64,000 nt of DNA from the NCBI RefSeq assembly GCF_028737215.1, contig NZ_JAQZAM010000011.1, positions 62,001 through 126,000 on the forward strand. Reading direction: 5' to 3'. Origin of the DNA: Actinomycetospora chibensis. GTDB lineage: Bacteria > Actinomycetota > Actinomycetes > Mycobacteriales > Pseudonocardiaceae. The notes below the pieces were generated by a model. The model saw only the letters and a list, made by a program, of their open reading frames with translations. It was not told the origin of the DNA and did no database searches. This document shows, in pieces, positions 32,446-40,132 of this stretch (its first letter is position 1; each line of letters begins with the position of its first letter). The position numbers were made by a program, and so were the translations under genes.

Positions 32446-33422
32446 GCGGCCTCCCGAATACGTTGCGCGGCACGCAGCCGCACCGACGCCGCCCGTGGGT
32501 TCGCGGCGATCTCGTCCTCATCGGCCCGTTCCGCGCCGCGGGTCAGCAGGCGCAGCTCGGGCTCGTCCTCCGGCCGGACGATGGGCATGTCCGGTGGGGC
32601 CTTGGTGCGCGAGTACTCGGCGAGCACGCGCTTGACGATCCGGTCCTCGAGGGACTGGTAGGACATGACGACCACCCGGCCGTCGACGGCCAGCGCGCGG
32701 ACCGCGGCCGGGATCGCGCCGGCGACGGCGTCCAGCTCGCCGTTGACCTCCACCCGCAGCGCCTGGAACGTGCGCTTGGCGGGGTTCCCGCCGGTGCGGC
32801 GGGCGGCGGCCGGGATGGCCTCGTCGAGGAGGGCGACGAGCTCCGCGCTGGTCCGCAACGGAGCCCGCCGCCGGGCGCGCACGACGGCCTCGACGATGCG
32901 CCGGGCCGATCGCTCCTCTCCGTACTCGTGCAGCACGCGCACCAGGTCGCCGGGCGCGTAGGTGTTGAGGACGTCGGCCGCGGTCGGGCCGGTCGTCGGG
33001 TCCATCCGCATGTCCAGCGGCGCGTCGCGGGCGTAGGAGAAGCCGCGCTCGTCCTCGTCGAGCTGCATCGAGGACACGCCGAGGTCGAAGAGCACGCCCT
33101 GGACGCCGCCGAACCCGAGGTCGTCGAGGACGTCGGGGATCGCGTCGAAGACGGCGTGGACGAAGTGAGTGCGGTCGGCGTAGTCGCTCAGACGTTCAGA
33201 AGCGAGTCGCAACGCCGATCGGTCGCGGTCAACACCCACAAGAGTGAGTCTCGAGTGCCGAGAAAGCAGCGCGGCGGAGTGGCCGGCGGCCCCCAGGGTG
33301 GCGTCGACGAGCACGGCGTCCCGGTCGGCGAGGGCCGGCTCGAAGAGGGAGACGATGCGGTCGAGCAGGACGGGGACGTGACGGGGGGGCGCGAACTGCG
33401 GCTCCTGCCCCTCGTCGTCCAC
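32442..33422 (-). CDS. rsmH: 16S rRNA m4C1402 methyltransferase RsmH (MraW)
   Basis: RsmH N4-methylates C1402 of 16S rRNA using SAM. The 326-residue protein begins near [15 protein letters not shown], has the SAM motif [44 protein letters not shown] and the C-terminal [14 protein letters not shown]. All are family signatures. GTG 33422 is chosen because AGGGG precedes it at good spacing and it gives normal length. The 211-bp gap to mraZ holds no gene I can support. Downstream, its stop overlaps the ftsL-like start. Confidence 0.96.
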   Translation of the reverse strand: MDDEGQEPQFAPPRHVPVLLDRIVSLFEPALADRDAVLVDATLGAAGHSAALLSRHSRLTLVGVDRDRSALRLASERLSDYADRTHFVHAVFDAIPDVLDDLGFGGVQGVLFDLGVSSMQLDEDERGFSYARDAPLDMRMDPTTGPTAADVLNTYAPGDLVRVLHEYGEERSARRIVEAVVRARRRAPLRTSAELVALLDEAIPAAARRTGGNPAKRTFQALRVEVNGELDAVAGAIPAAVRALAVDGRVVVMSYQSLEDRIVKRVLAEYSRTKAPPDMPIVRPEDEPELRLLTRGAERADEDEIAANPRAASVRLRAAQRIREAA

Positions 33423-33633
33423 CGAACGCCCCTCACCGACTCGTCGTCCCGGGGCCCGCACGCCCGGTCCTCTGTTGCTGCGGTCGGATGTCGTCACGTC
33501 CCGGCCCGCAGGGCGACGGACCTGGCGCCGGGGAAGGTGCGCCAGGGCTGTCGCCCTGCGGACCGGGGCCTCACGGCACCCGACCCGGCGCCCCTCGAGG
33601 GCGCCACGTGTTCGCTTGTCGGTGCGGTCGACG

Positions 33634-34065
33634 TCAGAAGACGCCGGGCAGCACTTCCTGCTGGGCCTGCGCGTAGCCGGCTTCGTGCTCGTCCTGGTAC
33701 CGCGCCCACGCCGCGCTGTCCCAGATCTCGAGGCGGTTGACCGCCCCGATGACCGTGCAGTCGCGGTCGAGCCCGGCGTAGCGCCGGAGCTCGGCCGTGA
33801 TCGGGATACGACCCTGGGAGTCGGGGCGCTGCTCGTCGGTGCCGGCGAACAGGTAGCGCTGGTACGCGCGCACCCGCTCGTCGGTGAACGGCGCCTCGGC
33901 CACCTTGCGGGCCATCTGCTCGAACTCGTCACGGGGGAACACATAGAGGCAGTGGTCCTGACCCTTCGTGATCATCAGCCCCCCTGCGAGCTCGTCCCGG
34001 AACCTCGCGGGCAGGGTCAACCTGCCCTTGTCGTCCAATCTCGGGGTGTGGGTGCCGAGGAACAC
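33634..34065 (-). CDS. mraZ: Transcriptional regulator MraZ
   Basis: MraZ is an AbrB-like DNA-binding protein that forms rings and represses or tunes the dcw operon by binding tandem GTGGG repeats in its own promoter. Starting at GTG 34065 ([20 protein letters not shown]) gives 143 residues, exactly the family length, and GGGAGG lies 7 bases upstream. The second SpoVT/AbrB half is visible as [19 protein letters not shown] matching operator of four 10-bp repeats lies 27-66 bp before the start, so autoregulation is strongly supported by the sequence. Confidence 0.96.
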   Translation of the reverse strand: MFLGTHTPRLDDKGRLTLPARFRDELAGGLMITKGQDHCLYVFPRDEFEQMARKVAEAPFTDERVRAYQRYLFAGTDEQRPDSQGRIPITAELRRYAGLDRDCTVIGAVNRLEIWDSAAWARYQDEHEAGYAQAQQEVLPGVF

Positions 34066-34091
34066 GGCGCCCACCTCCCTGGCGAGGCCCG

Positions 34092-34137
34092 TCCGCCCCA
34101 CTGCTCACCACCATACCCCACGATCCCCCACGGCCAA
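34092..34137 (-). promoter_or_regulatory. mraZ promoter with four tandem MraZ boxes
   Basis: On the minus strand four 10-bp units follow without gap at 34131-34122, 34121-34112, 34111-34102 and 34101-34092: GTGGGGGATC, GTGGGGTATG, GTGGTGAGCA, GTGGGGCGGA. A -35 (TTGGCC, 34137-34132) and -10 (TATGGT, 34115-34110) with 16-bp spacing overlap them, placing the -10 inside the operator. Confidence 0.85.
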
Positions 34138-34192
34138 ACCATCCTGAGGGCCTCGTGATCCCCCATCGGGGTGTTCTGCCTGCTCAGGGCGC

Positions 34193-34506
34193 GTGGGGTG
34201 ATGTGGGGGGCGCAGGCGCGACCCTGACGCCTCGGGGCCCTGCGAGCCCGTCGACACGCCGTTCCGGAGTGCGACGGAGGCGTTCCGAGCTGGGGATGGG
34301 GCGCCGCGGCCTGCCGGTGGGGCGGGGTGGGGGACGCCGGTGGGGCGGGGTGGGGACGCGCTCGCCGGCCCTGTGGGGCGAGGTGGGAGGCGCTCGCCGA
34401 CCTGGTGGGCGGGGTGGAGGAAGCGAGGGCGTCCCTCGCTGCCCACAGGTGAGCGAAGGACGCCCTCGCCGGCCCGGTGGGGCGAGGTGGGGGGCGAGGT
34501 GGGGGG
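34193..34506 (+). repeat. Field of GTGGGG decamer pairs upstream of mraZ
   Basis: On the plus strand pairs of GTGGG motifs spaced exactly 10 bp occur at 34193/34203, 34317/34327, 34340/34350, 34373/34383 and 34477/34487, with an extra copy at 34499. They share the core GGTGGGGCGRGGTGGG. This explains most of the 700-bp gap between mraZ and the DUF3040 gene (34066-34773), which shows no credible gene. Confidence 0.7.
34423..34469. other. 18-bp inverted repeat (large hairpin)
   Basis: Arms at 34423-34440 and 34452-34469 match at 17 of 18 positions around an 11-nt loop, beginning GCGAGGGCGTCC. It lies inside the G-rich field with no gene end near on the minus strand, so a terminator role is not obvious. 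Confidence 0.75.
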
Positions 34507-34716
34507 CGCTCGAGGGGGACGTCGGTGGCCATGAGCGCGCCCGCTGCTCCCCCAGGCCCGTGTGGCGGGCTCGCCGGAGCACCCGCAGCGCTCATGGACG
34601 GCGGCGACGCCACGGCCGCGGGGAGATCAGGGGCGCGCTGACCACCCGTCAGCACGCCTTCGGGGTGTCGACGTGCCCCTGATCATGGAAGCACCGCCGC
34701 CGGGACCCCGGAACGA

Positions 34717-34753
34717 CGACGCGCCGCCGACCACGGGGGTCGGCGGCGCGTCG
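34717..34753 (-). terminator. Strong hairpin downstream of the DUF3040 gene
   Basis: A 16-bp perfect stem (CGACGCGCCGCCGACC and complement, 5-nt loop) begins 20 bases past the DUF3040 stop. It probably ends that transcript and insulates the mraZ upstream region. Confidence 0.75.
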
Positions 34754-34773
34754 GAGCGTCGAGAAGCGGAGGG

Positions 34774-35166
34774 CTACTCCTGCTCGAAGCGGCGGCGGAA
34801 GCGCTCTTCCATCCGCGAGGTGAAGCGGCTGCGTTCCTTCTCGCTCGCGGCCGGGGACTCGCCCTCGGCAGCGGCGGCTTCCTTCTTGCGCGCGCCGAAG
34901 GACGTGATGGCGAGGACCGCGCCGCCGAACATCGCGAGGAAGCCCGCGACGCTCACGATGATCCCCACGGTCGAGGAGCTGAAGACGACGCCCAGGACGA
35001 GCATCACGACGCCGATGACGAAGAGGGCGATGCCCTGCACGCGGCGCCGGCGCGACGGGCGACGGAGCTTGCCTCCCCGGACGGTGGACGCGAACTTCGG
35101 GTCCTCGTCGTAGAGGGCGCGCTCGATCTGCTCGAGCAGGCGCTGCTCGTGCTCGGAGAGCGGCAT
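34774..35166 (-). CDS. DUF3040 small membrane protein
   Basis: The 130-residue protein starts MPLSEHEQRLLEQIERAL, the conserved DUF3040 opening, followed by a basic patch. Two adjacent membrane helices follow (residues ~43-90: GIALFVIGVVMLVLGVVF and the next GIIVSVAGFLAMFGGAVLAI), then a charged C-terminal tail ending in RMEERFRRRFEQE. Function of the family is unknown. In mycobacteria the orthologue (Rv2169c, from memory) also sits just upstream of mraZ. ATG 35166 is chosen on the conserved N-terminus. It is followed by a strong terminator hairpin. Confidence 0.88.
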   Translation of the reverse strand: MPLSEHEQRLLEQIERALYDEDPKFASTVRGGKLRRPSRRRRVQGIALFVIGVVMLVLGVVFSSSTVGIIVSVAGFLAMFGGAVLAITSFGARKKEAAAAEGESPAASEKERSRFTSRMEERFRRRFEQE

Positions 35167-35301
35167 GTTTCTCCTCCGGCACCGGAATGGAAAAAGACGC
35201 CCGACCTCGGGGGGTCTGGCGGGCATCGTCGGGATGTCCGACACCCATCGTACGAGTCCGGTGGCAGTCCCACTACCCGGACCGGCGTGTTGCGCTCCTG
35301 A

Positions 35302-36627
35302 TCATCCGTTCGGCTCCCGTGGTGATGCCGCTCGCGACACGCGCGGATGCTCTCGGTGACGATCCGGCCCACCGGCACGCGCCGGATCCGCGGCCTCGAC
35401 GGGTGAGCGGGCCCGGGTCGGGTCCGGATCACCGAGCAGGCTCGCCGGACGAACCGCCGCGACGCCGAAGCGTGAACGGGCCTGGTCAGCGGCGCGCTCG
35501 GCGTCCGACCAGCCGTGCTCGGCCTCGCCGAGGACGATCTGCTCGGGTGCGCGGTCCGCCGGGACGAGCCCCTCGGCGCGGACCCCGAGCAGTCGCACCG
35601 GCGCGATCGGGCCGAGGGCGTCGAGGAGCTCGCCCGCGGTGGCGTACAGCTCACGGGCGAGATCCGTCGGCGCCGGGAGCGTCCGCGATCGTGTGATCGT
35701 GGTGAAGTCGTCGAAGCGGACCTTGAGCGCGACCGTCCGCGCCCGCACCGCGCGCCGGCGCAGCATGCGTCCGGTGCGGTCCGCGAGGCGCAGGAGCTCG
35801 CGCCGCAGGACGGCCCGGTCGACGAGGTCGCGGGCGAACGTCTCCTCGGCGCCGGCGGACTTCTCGCGGCCGTGCGGGTCGACCCGCCGCTCGTCGACAC
35901 CACGCGCCAGGGCGAACAGGTGGACGGCGTGGGCCTCCCCCACCGCCCGCCGGAGCGTGGCGAGCCCGGCCGCGGCGACGTCCCCGACCGTCGCGATGCC
36001 GTGGCGGGCGAGCACCTCCTCCGTCCGCGCCCCGACGCCCCACAGCGCACCGACCGGCAGCGGGTCGAGGAAGGCGCGGACCCCGTCGGCGGGCACGAGG
36101 TGCACCCCGTCCGGCTTCGCGACGCGCGAGGCGAGCTTGGCGACGAACATCGTCGACGCGATGCCGACCGAGCAGGTGATCTGCTGGGAGGCGGCGACCT
36201 GCTCGCGGATCGACGCCGCGATCTCCAGCGGCGTCGCCCCGAGCCGGCGCAGCGCGCCGGACACGTCGAGGAACGCCTCGTCGAGGCTCAGCGGCTGCAC
36301 CAACGGCGTGACCGAGCGGAACACCTCCATGACCGCGCGGGAGACCTCGGAGTACGCGGCGAAGTCCGGCGGCAGGAACACGGCCTGCGGGCACAGCCGG
36401 TGGGCGCGCGCCGACGGCATCGCCGAGCGGACCCCGTGAGCCCGCGCCTCGTAGCTCGCCGAGAGCACGACGCCCCGCTCCGGGCCGCCTCCGACGACGA
36501 CCGGGTGGCCCCGCAGCTCGGGCCGTGAGCGGATCTCGACCAACGCGTAGAACGCGTCCATGTCGACGTGCAGGATGCCGCAGCCCGCGTCCCGGCCGGG
36601 CGCCTGACCCGACGGGGGCGTGCTCAG
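35302..36627 (-). CDS. dinB: DNA polymerase IV (Y-family translesion polymerase)
   Basis: DinB is an error-prone Y-family polymerase that bypasses damaged bases. The protein has the catalytic motif HVDMDAFYALVE, the second site SLDEAFLDVS, the finger region GVVLSASYEARAHGVRSAMP, and TCSVGIASTMFVAKLAS, followed by thumb and little-finger domains. The first in-frame ATG (36561) lies after the catalytic Asp of HVD, so it cannot be the start. No ATG or GTG lies upstream in frame before the preceding gene. The CTG at 36627 overlaps that gene's TGA (CTGA) and is annotated here, giving 441 residues. The C-terminal 60 residues are disordered and lack an obvious clamp motif. It is coupled to a methyltransferase gene. 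Confidence 0.93.
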   Translation of the reverse strand: MSTPPSGQAPGRDAGCGILHVDMDAFYALVEIRSRPELRGHPVVVGGGPERGVVLSASYEARAHGVRSAMPSARAHRLCPQAVFLPPDFAAYSEVSRAVMEVFRSVTPLVQPLSLDEAFLDVSGALRRLGATPLEIAASIREQVAASQQITCSVGIASTMFVAKLASRVAKPDGVHLVPADGVRAFLDPLPVGALWGVGARTEEVLARHGIATVGDVAAAGLATLRRAVGEAHAVHLFALARGVDERRVDPHGREKSAGAEETFARDLVDRAVLRRELLRLADRTGRMLRRRAVRARTVALKVRFDDFTTITRSRTLPAPTDLARELYATAGELLDALGPIAPVRLLGVRAEGLVPADRAPEQIVLGEAEHGWSDAERAADQARSRFGVAAVRPASLLGDPDPTRARSPVEAADPARAGGPDRHREHPRVSRAASPREPNG

Positions 36628-37376
36628 CCCGGCCGCCGCGCGAGGACGTGCAGCTGCGAGGCCATGTCGCGCAGCGGCGGGGTGCCGGCGGCGATGTCCT
36701 CGAGCTCGGCGAGCGGGTCGGGCACGGCGCCGCCGGAGTCGAGCACGCCGTCGGGCACGAGATCGGCGAGCACCCGGTGCCCCTGCACCCGCTCGACCGA
36801 CAGCTGCCCGTCCACCTCGACCAGCGTGCGAATCTCCTCGACGTCCATGCGGCGGCGCAGCGGGTCGTTGGCGCCCCAGCGCCCCGAGGGGTCGACGAGC
36901 ACCCGGCGGGCCTCCTCGAGCCGGCCGGCCACGACCCGCGAGAGCACGGCGGCGAACCGGCCGGCGACGAGCAGCGAGAGCGCTCCGCCGGGCACGGTGG
37001 CGAGGGCGAGCGCCCGGCACGCCTCGGCCGGGTCGTCGACGTACTCGAGCAGCCCGTGCCCGAGGACCAGGTCGGCCTCGGCCTCGGCGACCACGTCGGC
37101 CAGCGCGTCCACGTCGCCCTGCACCGCCCGCACGCCGCCGGCGACACCCGACTCGCGCGCCCGGCTGCGAAGCACCGCGAGGGCGTTGGCGCTGGAGTCG
37201 ACGACCGTGACCTCGCACCCGTCGGCGGCCAGGGGCACCGCCCAGGTGCCGCTGCCGCCGCCGACGTCGAGGACGCGGGGTGCCGCGCCGCCACGGCGGC
37301 TCCGCGCCGCGGTGAGCTCGACCCGCAACGTGCGCGCGACGACGTCGACCGGGGCGAACGACGGGGCGCGACTCAC
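36624..37376 (-). CDS. SAM-dependent methyltransferase (class I)
   Basis: The 250-residue protein has the class I Rossmann methyltransferase motifs: motif I VLDVGGGSGTWAVPLA near residue 32, the acidic end of strand 2 (VTVVDSS), motif II region GDVDALADVV and LVLGHGLLEYVDDP, then PGGALSLLVAG. The substrate is unknown; small molecules or tRNA (SmtA-like) are both possible. GTG 37376 is selected as the last start before the conserved region. It is the first gene of a two-gene operon with dinB, and divergent from the ParA-like gene, sharing a 58-bp promoter region. Confidence 0.85.
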   Translation of the reverse strand: MSRAPSFAPVDVVARTLRVELTAARSRRGGAAPRVLDVGGGSGTWAVPLAADGCEVTVVDSSANALAVLRSRARESGVAGGVRAVQGDVDALADVVAEAEADLVLGHGLLEYVDDPAEACRALALATVPGGALSLLVAGRFAAVLSRVVAGRLEEARRVLVDPSGRWGANDPLRRRMDVEEIRTLVEVDGQLSVERVQGHRVLADLVPDGVLDSGGAVPDPLAELEDIAAGTPPLRDMASQLHVLARRPG

Positions 37377-37422
37377 CGCGACACCGTAGAACGTGGGACG
37401 GGTGCGCGGGGTCACCGACCGG

Positions 37423-37428
37423 TAGGTT
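37423..37428 (+). promoter_or_regulatory. -10 element of a leaderless promoter for the ParA-like gene
   Basis: TAGGTT ends 6 bases before the GTG at 37435, so transcription would begin at the start codon. Leaderless mRNAs of this TANNNT-then-start kind are common in actinobacteria. Confidence 0.5.
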
Positions 37429-37434
37429 CCCCCC

Positions 37435-38274
37435 GTGCACGTCACCGGGGTGCTGAGCCTCAAGGGCGGGGTCGGGAAGACGACCGTCGTCCTGGGCCTG
37501 GCCGGATCCGCCCTCCGGGCCGGTCTGCGGACCCTGGTGGTCGATCTCGACCCCCAGGGCAACGCGACGACCGCGCTCGAGCCCGAGGCCACCGAGACCA
37601 CGATCGCGCAGGCCATGGAACGGCCGTCGGCGGCGCTGCTCGCGTCGTCGATCGCCCCCAGCGCCTGGGGCGAGGACCTCGACGTCCTCGTCGGCTCGGA
37701 GGACATCGAGCGTCACAACCACCCCGATCCGGGGTCGCAGCGGCTGGGGGCACTGGCGCGCCTGCTCGGCGACCTGCCCAAGGACGAGGACGGCGCCACC
37801 CGGACGGGCCTGGCGAAGTACGACCTCGTGCTCATCGACTGCCCGCCCTCGCTCGGCCAGCTGACCCGCTCCGCCCTCGTGGCCGTGGACCGGGCCGTCC
37901 TGGTGACCGAGCCCACGATCTTCGCGGTGTCCGGTGTGCAGCGCGCCTTCGAGGCGGTGCAGGCCGAGCGCGAGAACAACCCGGACCTCCAGCCCCTGGG
38001 CGTGCTGGTGAACAAGTACCGGGCGCGCTCCTCGGAGCACGAGTTCCGCCTGAATGAGCTGCGCGAGCTCTTCGGACCCCTCGTCATCTCCGGGGCGCTG
38101 CCCGACCGCAGCGCGGTGCAGCAGGCCCAGGGCGCCGGGGTGCCGATCCAGCGGTGGGACACCCCGGGCGCCCGCGAGATCGCGAGCCAGTTCGACTCGC
38201 TGCTCGGCCGCATCGTGCGCTCGCGCACCCACCGGTCGGGCCGCGGGCGGGCCCGGCGGGCGCCCGACGCCTGA
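37435..38274 (+). CDS. ParA/MinD-family ATPase
   Basis: The 279-residue protein has the deviant Walker A box LKGGVGKTTVVLGLA at residues 9-23, Walker A' VVDLDPQGNATTAL, and Walker B YDLVLIDCPPSLG. It is a chromosomal orphan: no parB or parS lies nearby, and it is not the soj/spo0J locus, so chromosome partitioning is unlikely to be its main job. Such stand-alone ParA proteins position other cellular cargo. The initial GTG is supported by the leaderless -10. It converges on the HEPN gene with only 3 bp between stops. Confidence 0.88.
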   Translation: MHVTGVLSLKGGVGKTTVVLGLAGSALRAGLRTLVVDLDPQGNATTALEPEATETTIAQAMERPSAALLASSIAPSAWGEDLDVLVGSEDIERHNHPDPGSQRLGALARLLGDLPKDEDGATRTGLAKYDLVLIDCPPSLGQLTRSALVAVDRAVLVTEPTIFAVSGVQRAFEAVQAERENNPDLQPLGVLVNKYRARSSEHEFRLNELRELFGPLVISGALPDRSAVQQAQGAGVPIQRWDTPGAREIASQFDSLLGRIVRSRTHRSGRGRARRAPDA

Positions 38275-38277
38275 CCG

Positions 38278-38832
38278 TCAGCGTCCGCGCCCGGCCACGG
38301 TGCGCGTGACCAGCGCGAGGAACAGGTCGGCCTGGCGCACCATGTCGTCGGCGTCGCGCTGGGACACCTTCCCCCGCACCCCGGCCTCGACGGCCGAGCG
38401 CGTCGCCGAGTGCGCCGCGAAGAAGGCCGCCCACTCGCCGTACTCCGGCGCGACGGACGCGAGCAGCGTCCAGGCGTCCGTGGGGCGCGAGGCCCGCTTG
38501 GCGCGGGCGCGCAGGGCGAGGACCGCCGCCGCGGCGCGGAGGGCCCCGAGGTGGGCGGCCCGGAAGCGCTCGGCGGCGTCGTCCTCGGCCTGGGCGGCCC
38601 GCAGCTCGTCGCGGGCGGCGCCGAGCAGCTGCACCACCGTGCGCGACGGCGGCGGAGCCGGCGCGGCCGGGGTCGCGCGGGTGGGGGCCCCACGCGCATC
38701 CGGCCGCGCCGGCGTGCCGGACCGGGCGGGGGCGGGGACCGCCGGTCCGGCGTCGGTGGGCGCCGCCCCGCACGGGGCGGCCTCCGGAGGGGTGGTGTCG
38801 AACAGTCCGGGCATGGCGAGAGCGCTGGTCAT
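38278..38832 (-). CDS. SAV_6107-type HEPN domain protein
   Basis: The 184-residue protein has a 60-residue Pro/Ala-rich tail and a helical domain (residues ~65-180) that matches my memory of the actinobacterial SAV_6107 HEPN family: RFRAAHLGALRAAAAVLALR, then DAWTLLASVAPEYGEWAAFF and DADDMVRQADLFLALV. HEPN domains are often RNases or RNA-binding partners; an R-x4-H (RFRAAH) is visible but is not at the usual C-terminal site, so activity is uncertain. ATG 38832 follows AGGAG. It lies 36 bp behind the DUF6504-like gene, sharing its SOS-box promoter. Confidence 0.78.
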   Translation of the reverse strand: MTSALAMPGLFDTTPPEAAPCGAAPTDAGPAVPAPARSGTPARPDARGAPTRATPAAPAPPPSRTVVQLLGAARDELRAAQAEDDAAERFRAAHLGALRAAAAVLALRARAKRASRPTDAWTLLASVAPEYGEWAAFFAAHSATRSAVEAGVRGKVSQRDADDMVRQADLFLALVTRTVAGRGR

Positions 38833-38868
38833 GGTGATCTCCTCAGGGCATCGGGCGTCGCGGGCGGG

Positions 38869-39162
38869 TCAGTAGCCGGCGCGACGGAGGTCCCACACGC
38901 CGGGACCCGAGCGCATGCGCAGCACGAACTCGCCGGGCGGCAGGTGCGGCTCGTCGGACCGGCACGCGAGCACGCGCCAGCAGCGACACCGGTCTCCCCC
39001 GACCGGCATGGCCGAGAGGAACGGCCACCGGGACTCCTCGATCCAGCGTTCCTGCACCTCGGTGACCAGGTAATGACTGTCCCGCCGGTTCGGGCGGCGA
39101 TGGAACTCGACCGGGTCGCCGTCCGCACAGCGGACCTGGACCGGCGACGGACTGCGAACCAC
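38869..39162 (-). CDS. DUF6504-like small protein under an SOS box
   Basis: The 97-residue protein has no signal or membrane segment. It shows EFHRRPNRRDSHYLVTEVQE, ERWIEESRWPF, CRCWRVLACR and a C-terminal GVWDLRRAGY. This pattern resembles DUF6504 proteins, which from memory often neighbour imuB/dnaE2 translesion genes. Function is unknown. GTG 39162 is chosen because GGAGG precedes it by 7 bases; longer in-frame extensions would cross the SOS box. A perfect LexA-type palindrome and a strong hairpin lie 88-144 bp upstream, so it is probably DNA-damage inducible. The HEPN gene follows. Confidence 0.72.
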   Translation of the reverse strand: MVRSPSPVQVRCADGDPVEFHRRPNRRDSHYLVTEVQERWIEESRWPFLSAMPVGGDRCRCWRVLACRSDEPHLPPGEFVLRMRSGPGVWDLRRAGY

Positions 39163-39249
39163 GATGCGTCCTCCACGGCGGCTCGTGCTCCTCGACCCGG
39201 GGCCCGGGTCGAGTGGGTGCCTGCCACCGTGGGGAGCCGGCGGCACTCC

Positions 39250-39284
39250 CGGACGGCGGGGCGCTTCCCCCGCCCCGCCGTCCG
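39250..39284. other. 14-bp perfect hairpin between SOS box and DUF6504-like gene
   Basis: Arms 39250-39263 (CGGACGGCGGGGCG) and 39271-39284 are exact complements around a 7-nt loop. A transcript started at the SOS-box promoter on the minus strand would carry it in its leader; it could act as an attenuator or as a terminator of stray transcription. Confidence 0.75.
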
Positions 39285-39288
39285 AGCG

Positions 39289-39306
39289 ATCGAACACGTG
39301 TTCGAT
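39289..39306. promoter_or_regulatory. LexA (SOS) box
   Basis: ATCGAACACGTGTTCGAT is an 18-bp perfect palindrome containing TCGAAC-N4-GTTCGA, the actinobacterial/Bacillus-type LexA consensus. It lies in the 326-bp divergent gap between the DUF6504-like gene (start 127 bp away) and the GNAT gene (183 bp away). Confidence 0.85.
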
Positions 39307-39488
39307 AGGACCCAGTGAACCCGGTCGGTCCGGCGCCGTCAAGTCGATCCGCCCGTCCCCCCGGAGGCGATCCCGGGACCGCGCGGAGAGCACCCGGCCG
39401 GAGAGATCGGACCGTGCCCCGCGGCCGGGGCGTGGTGAGATATCCGCGTGTCCGTCACCGACTCCCCCCGCGCCGCGGGAGCCGGCCG

Positions 39489-40097
39489 ATGACCGCCGCG
39501 CCGGCCCGCGCGACGGTCGTCGACCTGACGCCCGACGACCTCGCGGCCCGGCTCGACGAGGCGTTGACCGTGTACGTGCACGCGATGGGCTATCCGCCGG
39601 GCACGGTGCGGCAGCGACGCCCGATGTGGGTCGAGCACTCCCGTCGTCCGGGCTGGCACGCCGCGGCCGCGCTGGGGCCCGACCGCTCGCTGTGGGGCAT
39701 CGCGTACGGCTACCCGGGCGCGCGGGGCCAGTGGTGGTTCGAGGAGGTGCGCCGCGGTCTGCTCGCGGGCGGCGCCACCGGCCGCGAGCTGGCCGAGACC
39801 GTGCTCGACGACTACTTCGAGCTCACCGAGCTGCACGTGCGGCCCGACGTGCAGGGCGACGGCCTCGGCGAAGCGCTGGCCCGGCGCCTGCTGGCGCACC
39901 CGGCGAACCGCCACGTCCTGCTCTCGACCCCCGAGGCGGACCCGCCGTCCCGGGCGTGGTCGCTCTACCGCCGGCTCGGGTTCACCGACGTCCTGCGCCA
40001 CCACCGGTTCACGAGCGATCCGCGGCCGTTCGCGGTGCTCGGCCGGGCCCTGCCCCTCGAGCCCCCGGGTACGCCGCACCGCCCGGGCCGCGCCTGA
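39489..40097 (+). CDS. GNAT-family N-acetyltransferase
   Basis: The 202-residue protein has a GNAT fold: LTELHVRPDVQGDGLGEALARR is the acetyl-CoA-binding motif A (V-x-P-x-x-Q-G-x-G form), and RAWSLYRRLGFTDV is motif B. The acceptor is unknown. ATG 39489 is taken because the upstream frame is low-complexity. By order it matches Rv2170 of M. tuberculosis, which also precedes lppM. It is divergent from the SOS-box gene and precedes lppM by 35 bp. Confidence 0.88.
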   Translation: MTAAPARATVVDLTPDDLAARLDEALTVYVHAMGYPPGTVRQRRPMWVEHSRRPGWHAAAALGPDRSLWGIAYGYPGARGQWWFEEVRRGLLAGGATGRELAETVLDDYFELTELHVRPDVQGDGLGEALARRLLAHPANRHVLLSTPEADPPSRAWSLYRRLGFTDVLRHHRFTSDPRPFAVLGRALPLEPPGTPHRPGRA

Positions 40098-40132
40098 CCG
40101 GCACCGTCGGGGGCGCCTGGCACCATGCGCGG

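Noticed and set aside
34155-34682. Open frames on both strands in the mraZ upstream region
   Set aside because: They are repetitive Gly/Arg/Pro frames over the GTGGGG array with no ribosome site or recognisable domain.
37435-38274. ParA-like gene as the chromosome partition parA/soj
   Set aside because: No parB, parS, rsmG or oriC genes are adjacent; it is an orphan ParA.
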